From contig NC_134828.1 of NCBI RefSeq assembly GCF_004210375.1, positions 26,094,400-26,158,399 of the forward strand: a stretch of 64,000 nucleotides of DNA. Reading direction: 5' to 3'. This stretch comes from Tachypleus tridentatus (taxonomy: Eukaryota > Arthropoda > Merostomata > Xiphosura > Limulidae). Below, piece after piece: positions 12,495 through 23,944 of this stretch (positions are counted from its first letter, which is position 1; each line of letters opens with the position of its first letter). The translations under genes were made by a program, and so were the position numbers. Under the pieces are notes generated by a model, which saw nothing but the letters and a program-made list of their open reading frames with translations, was not told the DNA's origin and searched no databases.

Positions 12495-12743
12495 GCCAGA
12501 TGATTAAGGCATTCGACTCTTAATCTGAGGGACGCGGGTTCAAATTCCTGTCACGTCAAACATGCTCGCCCTTTCAGCCGTGGGGGCATTATAAACTGAC
12601 GATCAATCCCATTATTCGTTGGTAAAAGAGGTGACGGTGGGTGGTGATGACTAGCTGTCTTCCCTCTAATCTTACATTGAAAAATTGGGGACGGCTAGCA
12701 CAAATAGCCCTCGTGTAGCTTTGTGCGAAATTCAAAACAAACC
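12495..12743 (+). mobile_element. tRNA-Thr-derived SINE (family A), diverged 5' end
   Basis: The tRNA head is degraded (starts near GCCAGATGATTAAGGC). The B box GGGTTCAAATTCC and the body are clear, with the 3' end AAATTCAAAACAAACC. Confidence 0.85.
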
Positions 12744-12878
12744 AAAACCACGAATTTTTGCAATCGGAGAATTACAATTACAGTAACTGGTAAATTGTTT
12801 CAAAATGTTTTTATGGAATCATCAGTTCTCTAGGAGATTTGACAGATGAAAGTGCAACAACTCACTTTACACTCATCT

Positions 12879-13151
12879 TGTTTGTTTTGAATTTTCGCAC
12901 AAAGCTACTCGAGGGCTATCTGCGCTAGCCGTCCCTAATTTACCAGAGTAAGACTAGAGGAAAGGCAGCTAGTCATCACCACCCACCGCCAACTCTTGGG
13001 CTACTCTTTTACCAACGAATAGTGGGATTGACCGTCACATTATAACGCCCCCACGGCTGAAAAGACGAGTTTATTTGGTGTGATGGGGATTTGAACCTGT
13101 GACCCTCGGATTACGAGTCTAACGTCTTAACACACTTGGCCATGCCGGGCC
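12879..13151 (-). mobile_element. tRNA-Thr-derived SINE (family A)
   Basis: Full length, inverted, from TGTTTGTTTTGAATTTTCGC to the head complement CATGCCGGGCC. It lies 135 bp from the previous copy in opposite orientation, so the two could form a large hairpin in a transcript. Confidence 0.9.
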
Positions 13152-13826
13152 ACTCATTTTCTTTCGTTCAAACTAAATAAATCATATTTTATGATTCACA
13201 AATACAGTGATGTATATATTTTTTTGTTCTTTACAACATAATTTAACTCAAGTACTGAATTTATTCCAAATACAATGTAAGAGAAATTTCGAATGGTAAG
13301 TTTGGTCTCGTTGTCAAGATGATTAATTCACTTTTTAAAGTTAAATGAATTAAATTTTCTTTGATATTTAAGTTTCAGGTCTAGTCAAACAAGTGCTATA
13401 TTTGTCTGTTTCTTGACGGAAATGTAGCTACTATCTTTATCTAATATCCGAATAAATATAATAGCGCTGCTATTTGTACGTCCATCCACGTAACTACGTC
13501 GCAGGGTGTGGATGGATCTTTATCAGAATTAGTATGGATATTCATTAGGTCCATTCGAGATAACATATAGGCTTTCACCATTGCGTTTTGTAAGTTTTAT
13601 GGGCGTTTTTACTGCTACTTATACCCCTATAGATGGATTTCACCACCACATTTGGTATGGAGGTTCTTTTGGTCCATGGAGAGGTACATGCAAATTTGCG
13701 GTTTACATTTTTAATGAGCTTTTTACAATTATATATACATAAAGGAAGCAACTTTTCCTGTCCTAGGATAATCTTTCATTAATCGTAAATTTATGTAACT
13801 TCTGTCTAGAGGCCAGGAGTTTCAGC

Positions 13827-14060
13827 TAGTAATAAATATGTTTAAAAGTTATGTTTTTAACGTTATAACTGAAATGTTCGCAAAAGGGCGATGAGAGTCT
13901 TAACTATGATTTAAAACGATAGGTTTAGAATGCCTATAAGTTCCATGGAATCTATATTATGAATATTAGATAGTTTATAAGTGTATAAAGTTGTTTCGAG
14001 AAGACAATATTTTGTTTTTAAGATAGAAAGTTGAATCAGTCTGTTTTTATGAAGTATTTA
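13827..14060. repeat. Dispersed direct repeat, copy 2
   Basis: Same orientation partner of 9463-9700. Homology starts abruptly at GTTTCAGCTAGTAATAAATA; flanks do not match. Confidence 0.75.
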
Positions 14061-16260
14061 GAGTTGCGTTTGTTATCGCTCTTTTTAAGTTACTTTGTAT
14101 GAGTAACTTTGTTTGTTTTACATGAGTTAACACCTATTATAACTTAGGCCTATAGTTATCTACAGTAGAGTACAGTTGTTCAAGCTTGTAGAAACGTTAA
14201 AGTAGAGAATATGTTATATCACTACAGTTAATGTGGACTAGATTTTGAATTTATTTTTTAATCTTAAAATAACCCGCCGACGAAAGAACAGCAGTATAAT
14301 AATATAATTATACATTGCATTAAAATTATTATTATAACATACTTTTTCATTACTAATATCAAAAACCAATTAACTAATACTTTTAGAACCGGCCTTTTGG
14401 ATGAGTGACATGTTTTCGCATAGGACGCCTACCGCAAAGGGAGCTAAAATCGACATTGCTATTAACAATTCTTGACAATTTTACAAAGGCACGGAATAGC
14501 ATTCATACGGGCTACATTTTTGCCAGATTGGGTCTGAATACCTCCATTAGTCACTGTTATAATTGTTTCGAAAGTTTCAAGAAAATAATTGTTAAATAAA
14601 TTAATCTTTTTTTTTTTTTTCAAAACACTTCTGCCTGTGAATAAAAAATTGTTTTACAATTATTATTATTTGTTCGAAAGTAAAGTGAACGTTTAGAACT
14701 GTTATTCTCCAGCAAATGTTATTCTTGAAAGAAATATACTCGTAATGGTGGTACCAATTTGTTTATTTTTACGTTAAAAATGTTTGCTGAGGGTTTTCGA
14801 AAGTAAAAATTAGTAGAGACTTCATTTGAAGAAAGCTATAACGTTACGAAGTTGCAAAGCGAAATCCACGACTTTATTTAAGTAATTTTTAATTGTAAAA
14901 CTGATGCTGTAACTGTAATTACTCTAAATGTTTAATGAAAAAGTAATAAAGAATATGTAAATAAAAATAAAGTTTGAAATTAAAATTTATTTAATAATTG
15001 TCCCTGTTTCTACTAAAATTGAAATAATTTGGACTGTAATATAAATTGAGCTGTGTATCGTTAGTTATTAAATGGTTGACTCTTTTAACTATAAGGTAAA
15101 GTAGTTATAGTGCAGCTTTTTATGTTTTAAATTAAAAGTTTATTTAATGAAGTTGTATCTTGAAATCGGCACGTTTGTTACTTTTTGTATAAAATCGTAA
15201 ACGTGACAGTATTAATAACGTTGAAGTACCGGTGTATGTTGTAGAATACAAACGTTATCTCTACAATGGGTCTATATTATAATAAAATATTACATCATAT
15301 TGTTAACCAACATTATTCATTAATTTGTACATTAATTAATTTTAGGTTTTTATCTGCAGAAGTTAACATTTAACTGTTAATAAAGTGAAATTAATTACAA
15401 TACCGATAATATTTTGCTCTTTTTGCGTGTGACTTGTAAAAAATATTGTGAACCTTGTAGCCTGTACTATACTATAATAAGGTGTAACTGTTATGTAGGT
15501 ATACTGTAATTATTGTAGTGAAGAAAGACGTGTAACACGTATGTAATTTGGTGCATAAATAATATTGGAAAATGTCGGTAATTTTTAAGTTAAACTGAGG
15601 GTAACTTTAACTTGAGCACATTATGGTTCGATGCAATTGAAAGTGAAACGTATAATAAGATAGTTTTTTTCTGAGTTTAACTTGTAAGTGTAATTGAATC
15701 TTTTTCTAACGTTATAAGACACGTATTCATGAGGATGTAACTTAGATATATCTGTTTTAGTATTAAATGAGATTTTGAAGTTTGAGAGAAAAGATTCTTG
15801 TTGCAAAAAGGATACAGCCGTAACTTAAAATGGGTATAAGTATTTGAATAAGACATGGTTTCCCATCAGTGTATTGAATACAGATAGAAAATAAATTGTT
15901 TTAAAACAGCCAAAATTAAAATGTACAAAAAATTGAAAAAATCTAAAACATTTGTTATTTTTGCTTCTGTTTGTATTTATGTAGTATACATTTCTCTTTC
16001 ATTAGAGAACATTGCTGAATAAGGTAAAATTAAGGTGAAGATAAAAAACAGTAAAATTGTACAAGTGGTCTCATTGTAAAGTATTTTCAGTTTATAGTTA
16101 AGAAACTGTAACTTGTTTAATGTGTAACAGATTTTCGTCGTATTAAATATGGTAACACATGTGAAATTAGGCAAGTCAGAATGATAATTCTGCCAAAAGA
16201 GATGACATAAAGTTTTTTGTTTTGGTGATAAGTTTATTGCTTTATAAGTTACTTTAGTTT
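14061..16260. other. AT-rich intergenic DNA
   Basis: No gene, long tandem array or recognisable mobile element seen on either strand. Confidence 0.55.
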
Positions 16261-16348
16261 ATATACAGGGTGTTCAGAAAGTCACTGTGCACTTATATGT
16301 TTATTAACAGACAAAACTGCACAGTGACTTTCCGAACAACCTGTATAT
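16261..16348. mobile_element. 88-bp foldback element (mini-MITE or hairpin)
   Basis: 31-bp arms, ATATACAGGGTGTTCAGAAA... and its inverted partner ATATACAGGTTGTTCGGAAA..., differ at two positions and enclose about 26 bp. The ACAGGGTGTTC-type end at TA resembles Tc1/mariner terminal repeats, so this is probably a minimal deletion derivative. Confidence 0.65.
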
Positions 16349-19300
16349 ATATATATTTCATTTTTCACTGTCAAACTTTACTGAGCATCAGAAATGTTGT
16401 AAATGAAAATTATAAAAAAATACTTTGCTCAAGAACAGTTCCATTTGAAAATTCAGAAACATCCCAAAAACAACTAACAACATTTGTGAAGTTTTACATT
16501 GTCAATAAATATCCATTTTTGGAGGAATTGACCTACAGAGACAGGTTAAAGTGACAAAAACTTCTGATTTCTTTGTGCTGTATCCTGAATGTAAGAGGGC
16601 ACATGTTCATAATTTAGATAAAACATGCTAGTGTCAAGTTCGATTGGCAAAATGATGAAGACCTTGAAGAACCAAATGTTCATTTGAAGAGCTCAGCAGT
16701 TAGTGGAACTTGATGATTAATCATTGAGCTCGTTAATCAGTTACAGTTAATTAATTATTCTCACATGAGATTGGACAGTTGAAATAACCAAAACAGTAAT
16801 AATTGGAAACTATAGTTTTGATTATTTTTGTGACATTAATTAATGTAATCATAAGTTTGATTGATTGATTACTTTATGCAACACTAATCAGTGTAAATTA
16901 TGTTTGTATATAATTAGTTATTTTGAATTATTTCTCCAACTTGAGTTCCTTGTTGTCCATATGTTATGATAAGTAAAAGATACAGCTAAATACAAGAGAA
17001 GTTTTAGTTAAGTAACGTATAAATTTTGAATAGCGAGAAGTAGTTATGTAGTTATACTTGAGAAGTAATCAACTAATTGTAGTAACTTTTGTTGTACAAA
17101 CAATAGATTCTAACACTTAAAAACAACAGACCTAAACTATAGTCTTGTAACTTGCTGGCTCATTCCATGGTCTCCACTCTCTGTCGGTTTTATTTTATTA
17201 GCAGTCGGTAGAAATTGAAGCCTCATGTTATGCTGTAGTAGTTATCAATATTGAAAGCAGATCACTGACTTTTATATACATCTTAACGTTTCTCACCTAA
17301 CACAAAATCTAGTTTATTTATAAAGCTTTGTTATGTGGTAGAGAACAGTGTGAAAAACCATAGGAAAATTAAGATATGCCTTTGTATGGTAAGTCAGACC
17401 GTTTGTCAAATTGATGAGACAAGCAAAGACCCCCTCCACGTTGGGTAGTGTTTATTATTATACATTCTCCAAATAAGGCATAACAACTATAAATATTGGT
17501 ATTAAATGTCTGTATTTGCAAAGATCATTTTTAGAACATTTGTTTTAAACAGTTACTTGCAGCAAATTGTAAAGAACAGCCTCATAAAAGTTAATAATAG
17601 AAGACACTTACTCAGCCTCAACATGTACTCTATTCAGAACAGATGCATGTTAACATACAGACAACAAGGATCAGTTGATACATTGACACTGTCTTTGGGA
17701 AAAGTAAAAATATAAACCTTTTTATTTTATTTTTTTTGAAATTATTGATTCTACCCTTTAAACTTTTGTAAATTACCAGCTTTTACTACTGCTGGTGGCA
17801 AGTAATTTGATAAACCAGTCACCATGACTCATAACTTAGATTGTCCTGACTACAGTGTGGCTTGCCTTCTCCAAATTCACAGCCTGTTATCTGCAGAATA
17901 TAGTGCACAGAAATCAGAGGTTTTTATCCAATTGATTCCCAAAATAAACTTGTAAGCTCCTACAAAATCACTCCTTTCTATTCTCAAGAAAAATAAATTA
18001 AGATTTTTTACTTGTATGAGACAATCCAAACATCACTGGAATCGTTTTGGTAGCCTTTCATTGTATCTCAGTTTTTCCATTGAATCGGTATCCTTCCCAA
18101 GATAAGAAGACCATAATTGTAAAGTCTCCCATGTGAGGTCTCCTTAATGATTTTTAGAGAGCTATGATAACTTCTGTTAGATAGCAAGCAGAAGTTATGT
18201 TATATCTTTGAAAAAAACATCTTGAAAAGGTTTAAATGTTTATTAATTGCAAACGATTTCTGGTGGTAATTTTTACAGTATTTTCTGTTCATGTTGCCAT
18301 GTTTATGCTGATCCAAGTTGCAACTAGGAAGATGGCCAAAGAAGAATAAACTAGTTTATGTTTAGTTACACTTCATTATCCCAAGCTATTACTCAAAGTG
18401 TATAAATACATTGCAAAGCTTACTTTGACAATTTTTTACTTATAGTCACAGCCATTTGGGCCAAAATTTAATAGCCAACTGTGTATGCAATTTAAATTTA
18501 AATGTGAACAAACAATACATGAAAATAGTTAATAAATTATTCTTGTGTTTGTTTCAATGTTTTAATTAATTACTTTTTTTAAATAGAAGGTAAACAGTGT
18601 AATATTTTTAATTCCATTAAATAAATTTAGCTTATAAATGCTATCAGAAGTACATTTTAATAACAGTTAAAGTATTTTCTTCTTGTGGTACAGGTTTGTA
18701 GTTAGGTGTTGTTGTTATGTGATAGTTAATCCCACTTATTGTTAGTAAAGTGCAGCCAAGGAACTGGAATTAAATAATGTTGACTCTTTACCCTGTTGTC
18801 TGCCACTTTACATTTGGTATGCCTAGTGCAGGTAATAATATTCTCCACTTAAACATATGAAAGGCCTTATATTTGAAATAAATACCTTATTGCCAGATGT
18901 ACAGTCTTCTGAGTAAAGTTTTTCAACATTATAAGATTTGGACTTTGAATTTCATTTTCTCAGTGCTGAAGCCAAGAGCACAAATATTTACAATTTTGTT
19001 GCCAGTTTTTACCAGTGATAATTTGTGTGTTAATCACACATTATGTCTAAACTCAGGGATTTTTATCTTTCTGAACAGAAGTTAATATTAATTTTTTATT
19101 TATAACTTTGGCATTTATGAGAATTAAACTAATCATTTCCTTGACTGTTCATGGAAGAACTAACAGTTAATGGGTCTTGACATCCAACTTTCATTTTGTG
19201 AAATGTACTCTTATTGACACATTCACCAGCTAACTTGATGTTACAACTTGATTAGCTGAATGAATGATCAGTAGTATGTTTACATGAAACCCCTTAGTAA

Positions 19301-19426
19301 CAATATCAATAACTATGGCTGTCACAACAAAAGTATTAAACTGTGATTAATCCAGTAATTGAATGTCATTTAAAGGAACTAGTAGCAGTAAAACTGTAAA
19401 CTATGACCAGTGGAATTTTAAGCTGT
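16349..19426. other. AT-rich intergenic DNA upstream of ALG2
   Basis: Short open frames only; none shows family resemblance or good splice context. I see no exon. Confidence 0.5.
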
Positions 19427-19673
19427 TTAACCTGTTCAGTGCTGTAGACGAGATAACTCGTCTAAGCCGATCAGTAACACAGTGTCACGGATGAGTTAAT
19501 TCGTTCTCAATAATATCTAACTTCAACGCTAGATGTCAGCACCATACATTCATTTGACCTACTTACAAATTGTTTCACTTTTGATCTAAAATGGCGTAAC
19601 GAAAAAGTTACAAAATGAAGAATCATTAGAGTTGTGTTGTAGCAGCTGAAACATTTGGCAGTCAACAGGTTAA
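19427..19673. mobile_element. piggyBac-type MITE with TTAA target duplication
   Basis: TTAA at 19427-19430 and again at 19670-19673 flank a 239-bp unit. It begins CCTGTTCAGTGCTG and ends, read inverted, CCTGTTGACTGCCAAATG, an imperfect terminal inverted repeat. TTAA duplications are diagnostic of piggyBac-like transposases. The inside also has a GACGAGATAACTCGTC palindrome near the left end. It has no coding capacity and must have moved in trans. It lies about 300 bp upstream of the ALG2 coding start. Confidence 0.7.
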
Positions 19674-19968
19674 TGACACTTGTTTATTCATACACAATGG
19701 CAAATTTTATTGAAGATAAGTTCAATAATAGAAGTTAATAAATTAAATATTTAGCTGAATGTTGGATTTTCTTTTATCAAAAATAATTGTTTTTTTATTA
19801 ATCAATAAAGTCATAAGATAGTAACAAATGTCAAAAGTGTTGACTGATGGGGAAGTACTGCTTTTCAGAGATTGTACAGTGAGAGATGTTTGAATTTTTT
19901 GTGCTTCATTTGTACTTTAATATAATAAATATATTTTTATTTGTACAGAAAGTTCTTACAGTGTTTTA

Positions 19969-22900
19969 ATGTTAATGACTGCAGAGTGTAGAATGAAGGT
20001 TGTGTTTCTACATCCTGATTTGGGTATTGGTGGAGCCGAAAGACTCGTAGTAGATGCAGCATTAGCTCTGAAATCCCAAGGTCACGAAGTCAGTTTTGTC
20101 ACTACTCATCATCATCCTGGTCACTGTTTTGAGGAAACCAAAGACGGAACTCTCACTGTGACGGTAGTTGGAGATTGGATGCCTCGGAGTTTGTTTGGTG
20201 CATGCTATGCCATGTGTGCCTACATTCGAATGATAATGGCAGCTTTTTACCTGGTGTTTTGTAGTGGTTTGAATCCCGATGTTATTTTCTGTGATCAGAT
20301 TTCAGCTTGTATTCCTATACTTAAAATAAATAAGGCAAAGATTGTCTTTTATTGCCATTTTCCTGATCAGTTACTGAGCCAGAGACAAGGATGGTTGAAG
20401 AAACTCTACAGGGCTCCACTGGACTGGTTAGAAGAATGGACTACGGGAATGGCACATACTGTGTTGGTCAATAGTAAGTTTACAGGTAAGAACGTAACTC
20501 AAATTTTTTGTTTCTAGTGTATTAACTATTTTCTACTTGCTTTGCTTGGTAAAGTGAGAAGGTACTGTGAGCATCATGGCATTTAAGAATACTTGAATTT
20601 ATATGAATAAAACAAAATAGAAAATTAGAACTCAACCAGGAAAGTAGCACATATATGTGCATAATATAAATATTTATGAAGAGAGTATTCTAATACAGTT
20701 GGACATTTAACTTGATATAATCAATTGTCTATAATCATCAGTTAGTGACACAATTAATTAATCAAACTGAGTACCAGTTGATTAATCAAAATACAATAAA
20801 TTTATTAGCCATGAAAATAATCAGCCATTTGTCTCTGCCACTAAAGGTCATGTCTTCATGGTTGTGCGTGTTTGTCAGCAAGATTTTTTGAAAATGACTG
20901 AATTATCTGATCGAAAACTGACAGACATTTGGACTATGATCTAACTTAAACATGATCAGATTTTTTGGTAGTGAGGGTCATGAAAAAAAATCCAATCTGT
21001 TAACATCGGTACCAATTTATTAACATGAATTTTATTGCATATTCAGACAAAAATGATCAAATTTTGATGAAACTTGGTGGAAATGTGTAGATTATTATTT
21101 CTTATTGTCATTCCAAGAAGTGGCTCATGTCCATTGATGATGATGGGCTTGTGGACACATCTTTGTATTTTGTGAAAGCTGTATAATATCAGTGCTCTAC
21201 TTAGTGTCCCTATAGTGTTCTGTCTTTGAGTTTAAACTTAAGTTTCAGTTTTTCATCATCTTTTTCTCATGGTGTCCCAATTGTGACAGTTTGTTTAACA
21301 TGACAGTGATACACTGATCTGATGATATAGAATGCCAGTAAACAGTTCCTTATTTTCTTCTGCTAGCTGAAGTATTCCGCCAGACATTTCAAAGCCTTCA
21401 GAATGTTCAGCTTCAAGTTCTCTACCCATCACTAAATTTTTCAGCATTTGACTGTCCACTTGAAGGTGACCTGTCTGACCTTAACTTAAAGGGAGTCAGT
21501 TGGGTGTTTTTGTCAATTAACCGATATGAAAGAAAAAAGAATCTTGGGCTAGCCATTCAAGCTTTAGGTAATAATATTTTTAAGTAAATCAGTAGTTAAT
21601 GTTACTTTCTGTACATATGTTTGACTATTATTGTTAAACCTAATCTGCTATGTAAGTTTTGATTATTATTCTTAGACCTAATGTTAAGTAATATTTGACT
21701 ATTGTTGGGCCCAACTGTTTAGGTAACATTTGAATATTGTTGTTGAACCTAATCTGTTATGCAATGTTTGATTATTATTGTTAGACCTAATTTTAAGAAA
21801 TATTTGACTATTGTTGGGCCTAATTGTTTAGGTAACATTTCACTACCATTGTTGGATTTAATGTTTAAGGTAACATTTCACTACCATTGTTGGATCTAAT
21901 GTTTAAGGTAACATGTACAATAAGTTTTGGACCTATTTTGTTGACTGTACTGTATTTTTTAATTAACATTTTTAAATGCAGTTCTAAACTGGAAATTTAT
22001 TTACATTTCTAACACTGGTAATAAAGGTTTTTTTCTCTGATGAGAATTGCAATGCTCTAAGGATATGTTATATTGAATACAAGCTGTAGCACTCATCCTT
22101 TGTCTGGGTTATGAACTTAAAAAAAAATGTATGGGTAGATGCTACGATAAATAACACAAAATTACAAATTTTCAAATAATTTATTTATAATAACATGTCA
22201 CTTCAGTATTTATTATTACCTCACTAAAGAACACAATATATATGTACTTACAACATAGTTTACACTATGAGATGGTCAGGGTTACTTGGTGTAATAGAGA
22301 ACAGTGAAAGTAGTGGCTGTGGGGTGCTTTCTATTACCCACCTTCAACAACCAGCTTCCTTATAGTGTTTTATGTGATTTAATCATTTAATGGTCACTGG
22401 CTGCAGAAGTGTGTTATGGGCTAAAGATGAAAGGTCACAATAGGAAGCTGGTATAACAAAAGAAGCAGCTATTCATATTAGACTTAGTTTATGCATTATT
22501 GAATTTTTACCTGACTCCTGGTGCTGGTGCACTCCGAGGCATTTAAGATGTTTGTGTGCCCTCTTCATACACTTTGTGTAAGTTGTGTTATAGACTATTC
22601 ACTATTTTTGTGTAAGAGTGTGGCATCATTCATGAATCTAATTAACATATGTCAAGTGTAATAAATACTCAGTAACAGCAATCATGGGGGCGAGGAGATT
22701 GTTAGCCTCCACCTTAACAAGCCCATGTTTCAAACTATCATTCCACAAACCTTTTGGTTAAGATTGGTCCAGTGTCCTAGAAATAGTTAGAGAATGGACA
22801 AACAGATGGATGCAGATATTTGTGCTTTATATATACATATGCTTTCAGAGAGTTATTTGAAAAGTTGAAATAACATCTGTAGGGAATTTGGTATGTATAT

Positions 22901-23657
22901 TAATATAACGTTTTTATAGGCAATCTGAGATATTTGTATTTAATTAATTTCATCTACATCTAATTACAGTTTTATAAATTCAAGTCACTTTGATTTGTAT
23001 TGGATGTTGCTCTGGTCATGAGGTATAAACTATTTTGTTGTGACAATGTAGTGAGAATAAACTGAATACATTTTGTTATAAAATTATAGCAGTTTAGTGT
23101 ATTGATATTAGATTAAGGAACACAAACTTAAAAGATCTTTGTGTTTTTGCTAACAGGTAGACTTCTGAGCATTTTGACACCTGATGTGGGAAAACAGGTG
23201 CATCTCATCATAGCTGGTGGGTGTGATGATCGAGTGAAGGAAAATCTTGAGGTTTTTAGGGAACTGCAGCAATTAGGAGAGGACTTAGGACTTACAGAAT
23301 CTCTTAATTTCTTAAAATCACCTTCAGATAAACTGAAGCACTTATTACTTCACAGTTGTACAGCTGTTCTTTATACTCCAGAAAATGAACACTTTGGAAT
23401 AGTTCCACTGGAAGCAATGTATATGTCAAGACCTGTGATTGCAGCCAATAGTGGAGGACCTCTAGAGACTGTCATTGATGGTGAAACAGGATTTCTGTGT
23501 CCCCCCCCATCCTGAAAACTTTGCAAGAGCCATGGAGAAGTATGTAAAAGATCGCAGTTTAGCTAGAGAAATGGGAGAAAATGGGAAAAATCATGTCAGA
23601 CAACACTTTTCATTCCAGCATTTTGTAGAACAAATTTCAAGAGCTGTGTCAAAATAA
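19969..23657 (+). CDS. ALG2: ALG2, GDP-mannose:Man(1)GlcNAc2-PP-dolichol alpha-1,3/1,6-mannosyltransferase (last exon frameshifted)
   Basis: Exons 19969-20485, 21367-21567 and 23157-23657. Both junctions are phase 1 (ACAG|GTAAG..GCTAG|CTGAA, TTAG|GTAAT..AACAG|GTAGA). The product adds the second and third mannoses to the dolichol-linked N-glycan precursor on the cytosolic face of the ER. Visible features: N-terminal [20 protein letters not shown], a hydrophobic segment around residues 80-100, [18 protein letters not shown] in exon 2, and the GT-B EX7E motif EHFGIVPLE in exon 3. Length would be about 405 residues, close to human ALG2. Start: the ATG at 19969 or the in-frame ATG eight codons later (MKVVFLHP), which fits the core better; a TTTGTACAG acceptor ends at 19948. 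Oddity: eight C at 23501-23508 cause a premature TGA; with seven C the frame runs on through [11 protein letters not shown] to the stop at 23655. Confidence 0.9.
20486..21366 (+). other. ALG2 intron 1
   Basis: 881 bp, GTAAGA to TGCTAG. No nested gene or clear mobile element. The 20990-21180 part looks like an old dispersed repeat but I cannot name it. Confidence 0.75.
21590..21935. repeat. Degenerate tandem array of ~36-bp units in ALG2 intron 2
   Basis: About nine imperfect copies built on GTAACATTTGACTATTGTTG plus GACCTAATGTTTAAG, with copy-to-copy substitutions. It starts about 25 bp after the exon 2 donor. The last two copies (TTTCACTACCATTGTTGGAT) are nearly identical, showing recent local duplication. 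Confidence 0.7.
21936..23156 (+). other. Rest of ALG2 intron 2
   Basis: No gene seen. 22700-22830 has the look of a degraded dispersed repeat (ACAAACAGATGGATGCAGAT). It ends at a good acceptor, TTTTTGCTAACAG. Confidence 0.6.
23501..23508 (+). other. C8 homopolymer causing a frameshift in ALG2
   Basis: TGT followed by eight C. One C fewer restores a frame that continues for about 50 codons of ALG2-like C-terminus. Homopolymer miscount in the assembly is the simplest explanation; a real null or polymorphic allele is possible. Confidence 0.85.
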
Positions 23658-23927
23658 GAAACAAGAATGGCAACGGTAACAAACACAACATTGAAAAAGT
23701 ACTAAATTTTTCAAACTCTGTTAAAATATAGATGAAATTACCATACTTGATTATTACTTTATTGATAGTAAGTGTAATTTTGAATTATACAGAATTGGAA
23801 AATAACAGATGCTTCACGTTAACTACTTTTGTTTTTAAAGGTTAATGCACGTGTAAAAAATATAAGAGCTGTAACCTTATAGGCTTTCTATTATGTATGT
23901 ATATATAACTAAGCTTTTGCAGAGAAT

Positions 23928-23944
23928 AATAAATTAAAAATAAA
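23928..23944 (+). promoter_or_regulatory. ALG2 polyadenylation signals
   Basis: Two AATAAA hexamers at 23928-23933 and 23939-23944, about 270 bp after the stop codon, a suitable 3' UTR length. Confidence 0.55.
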
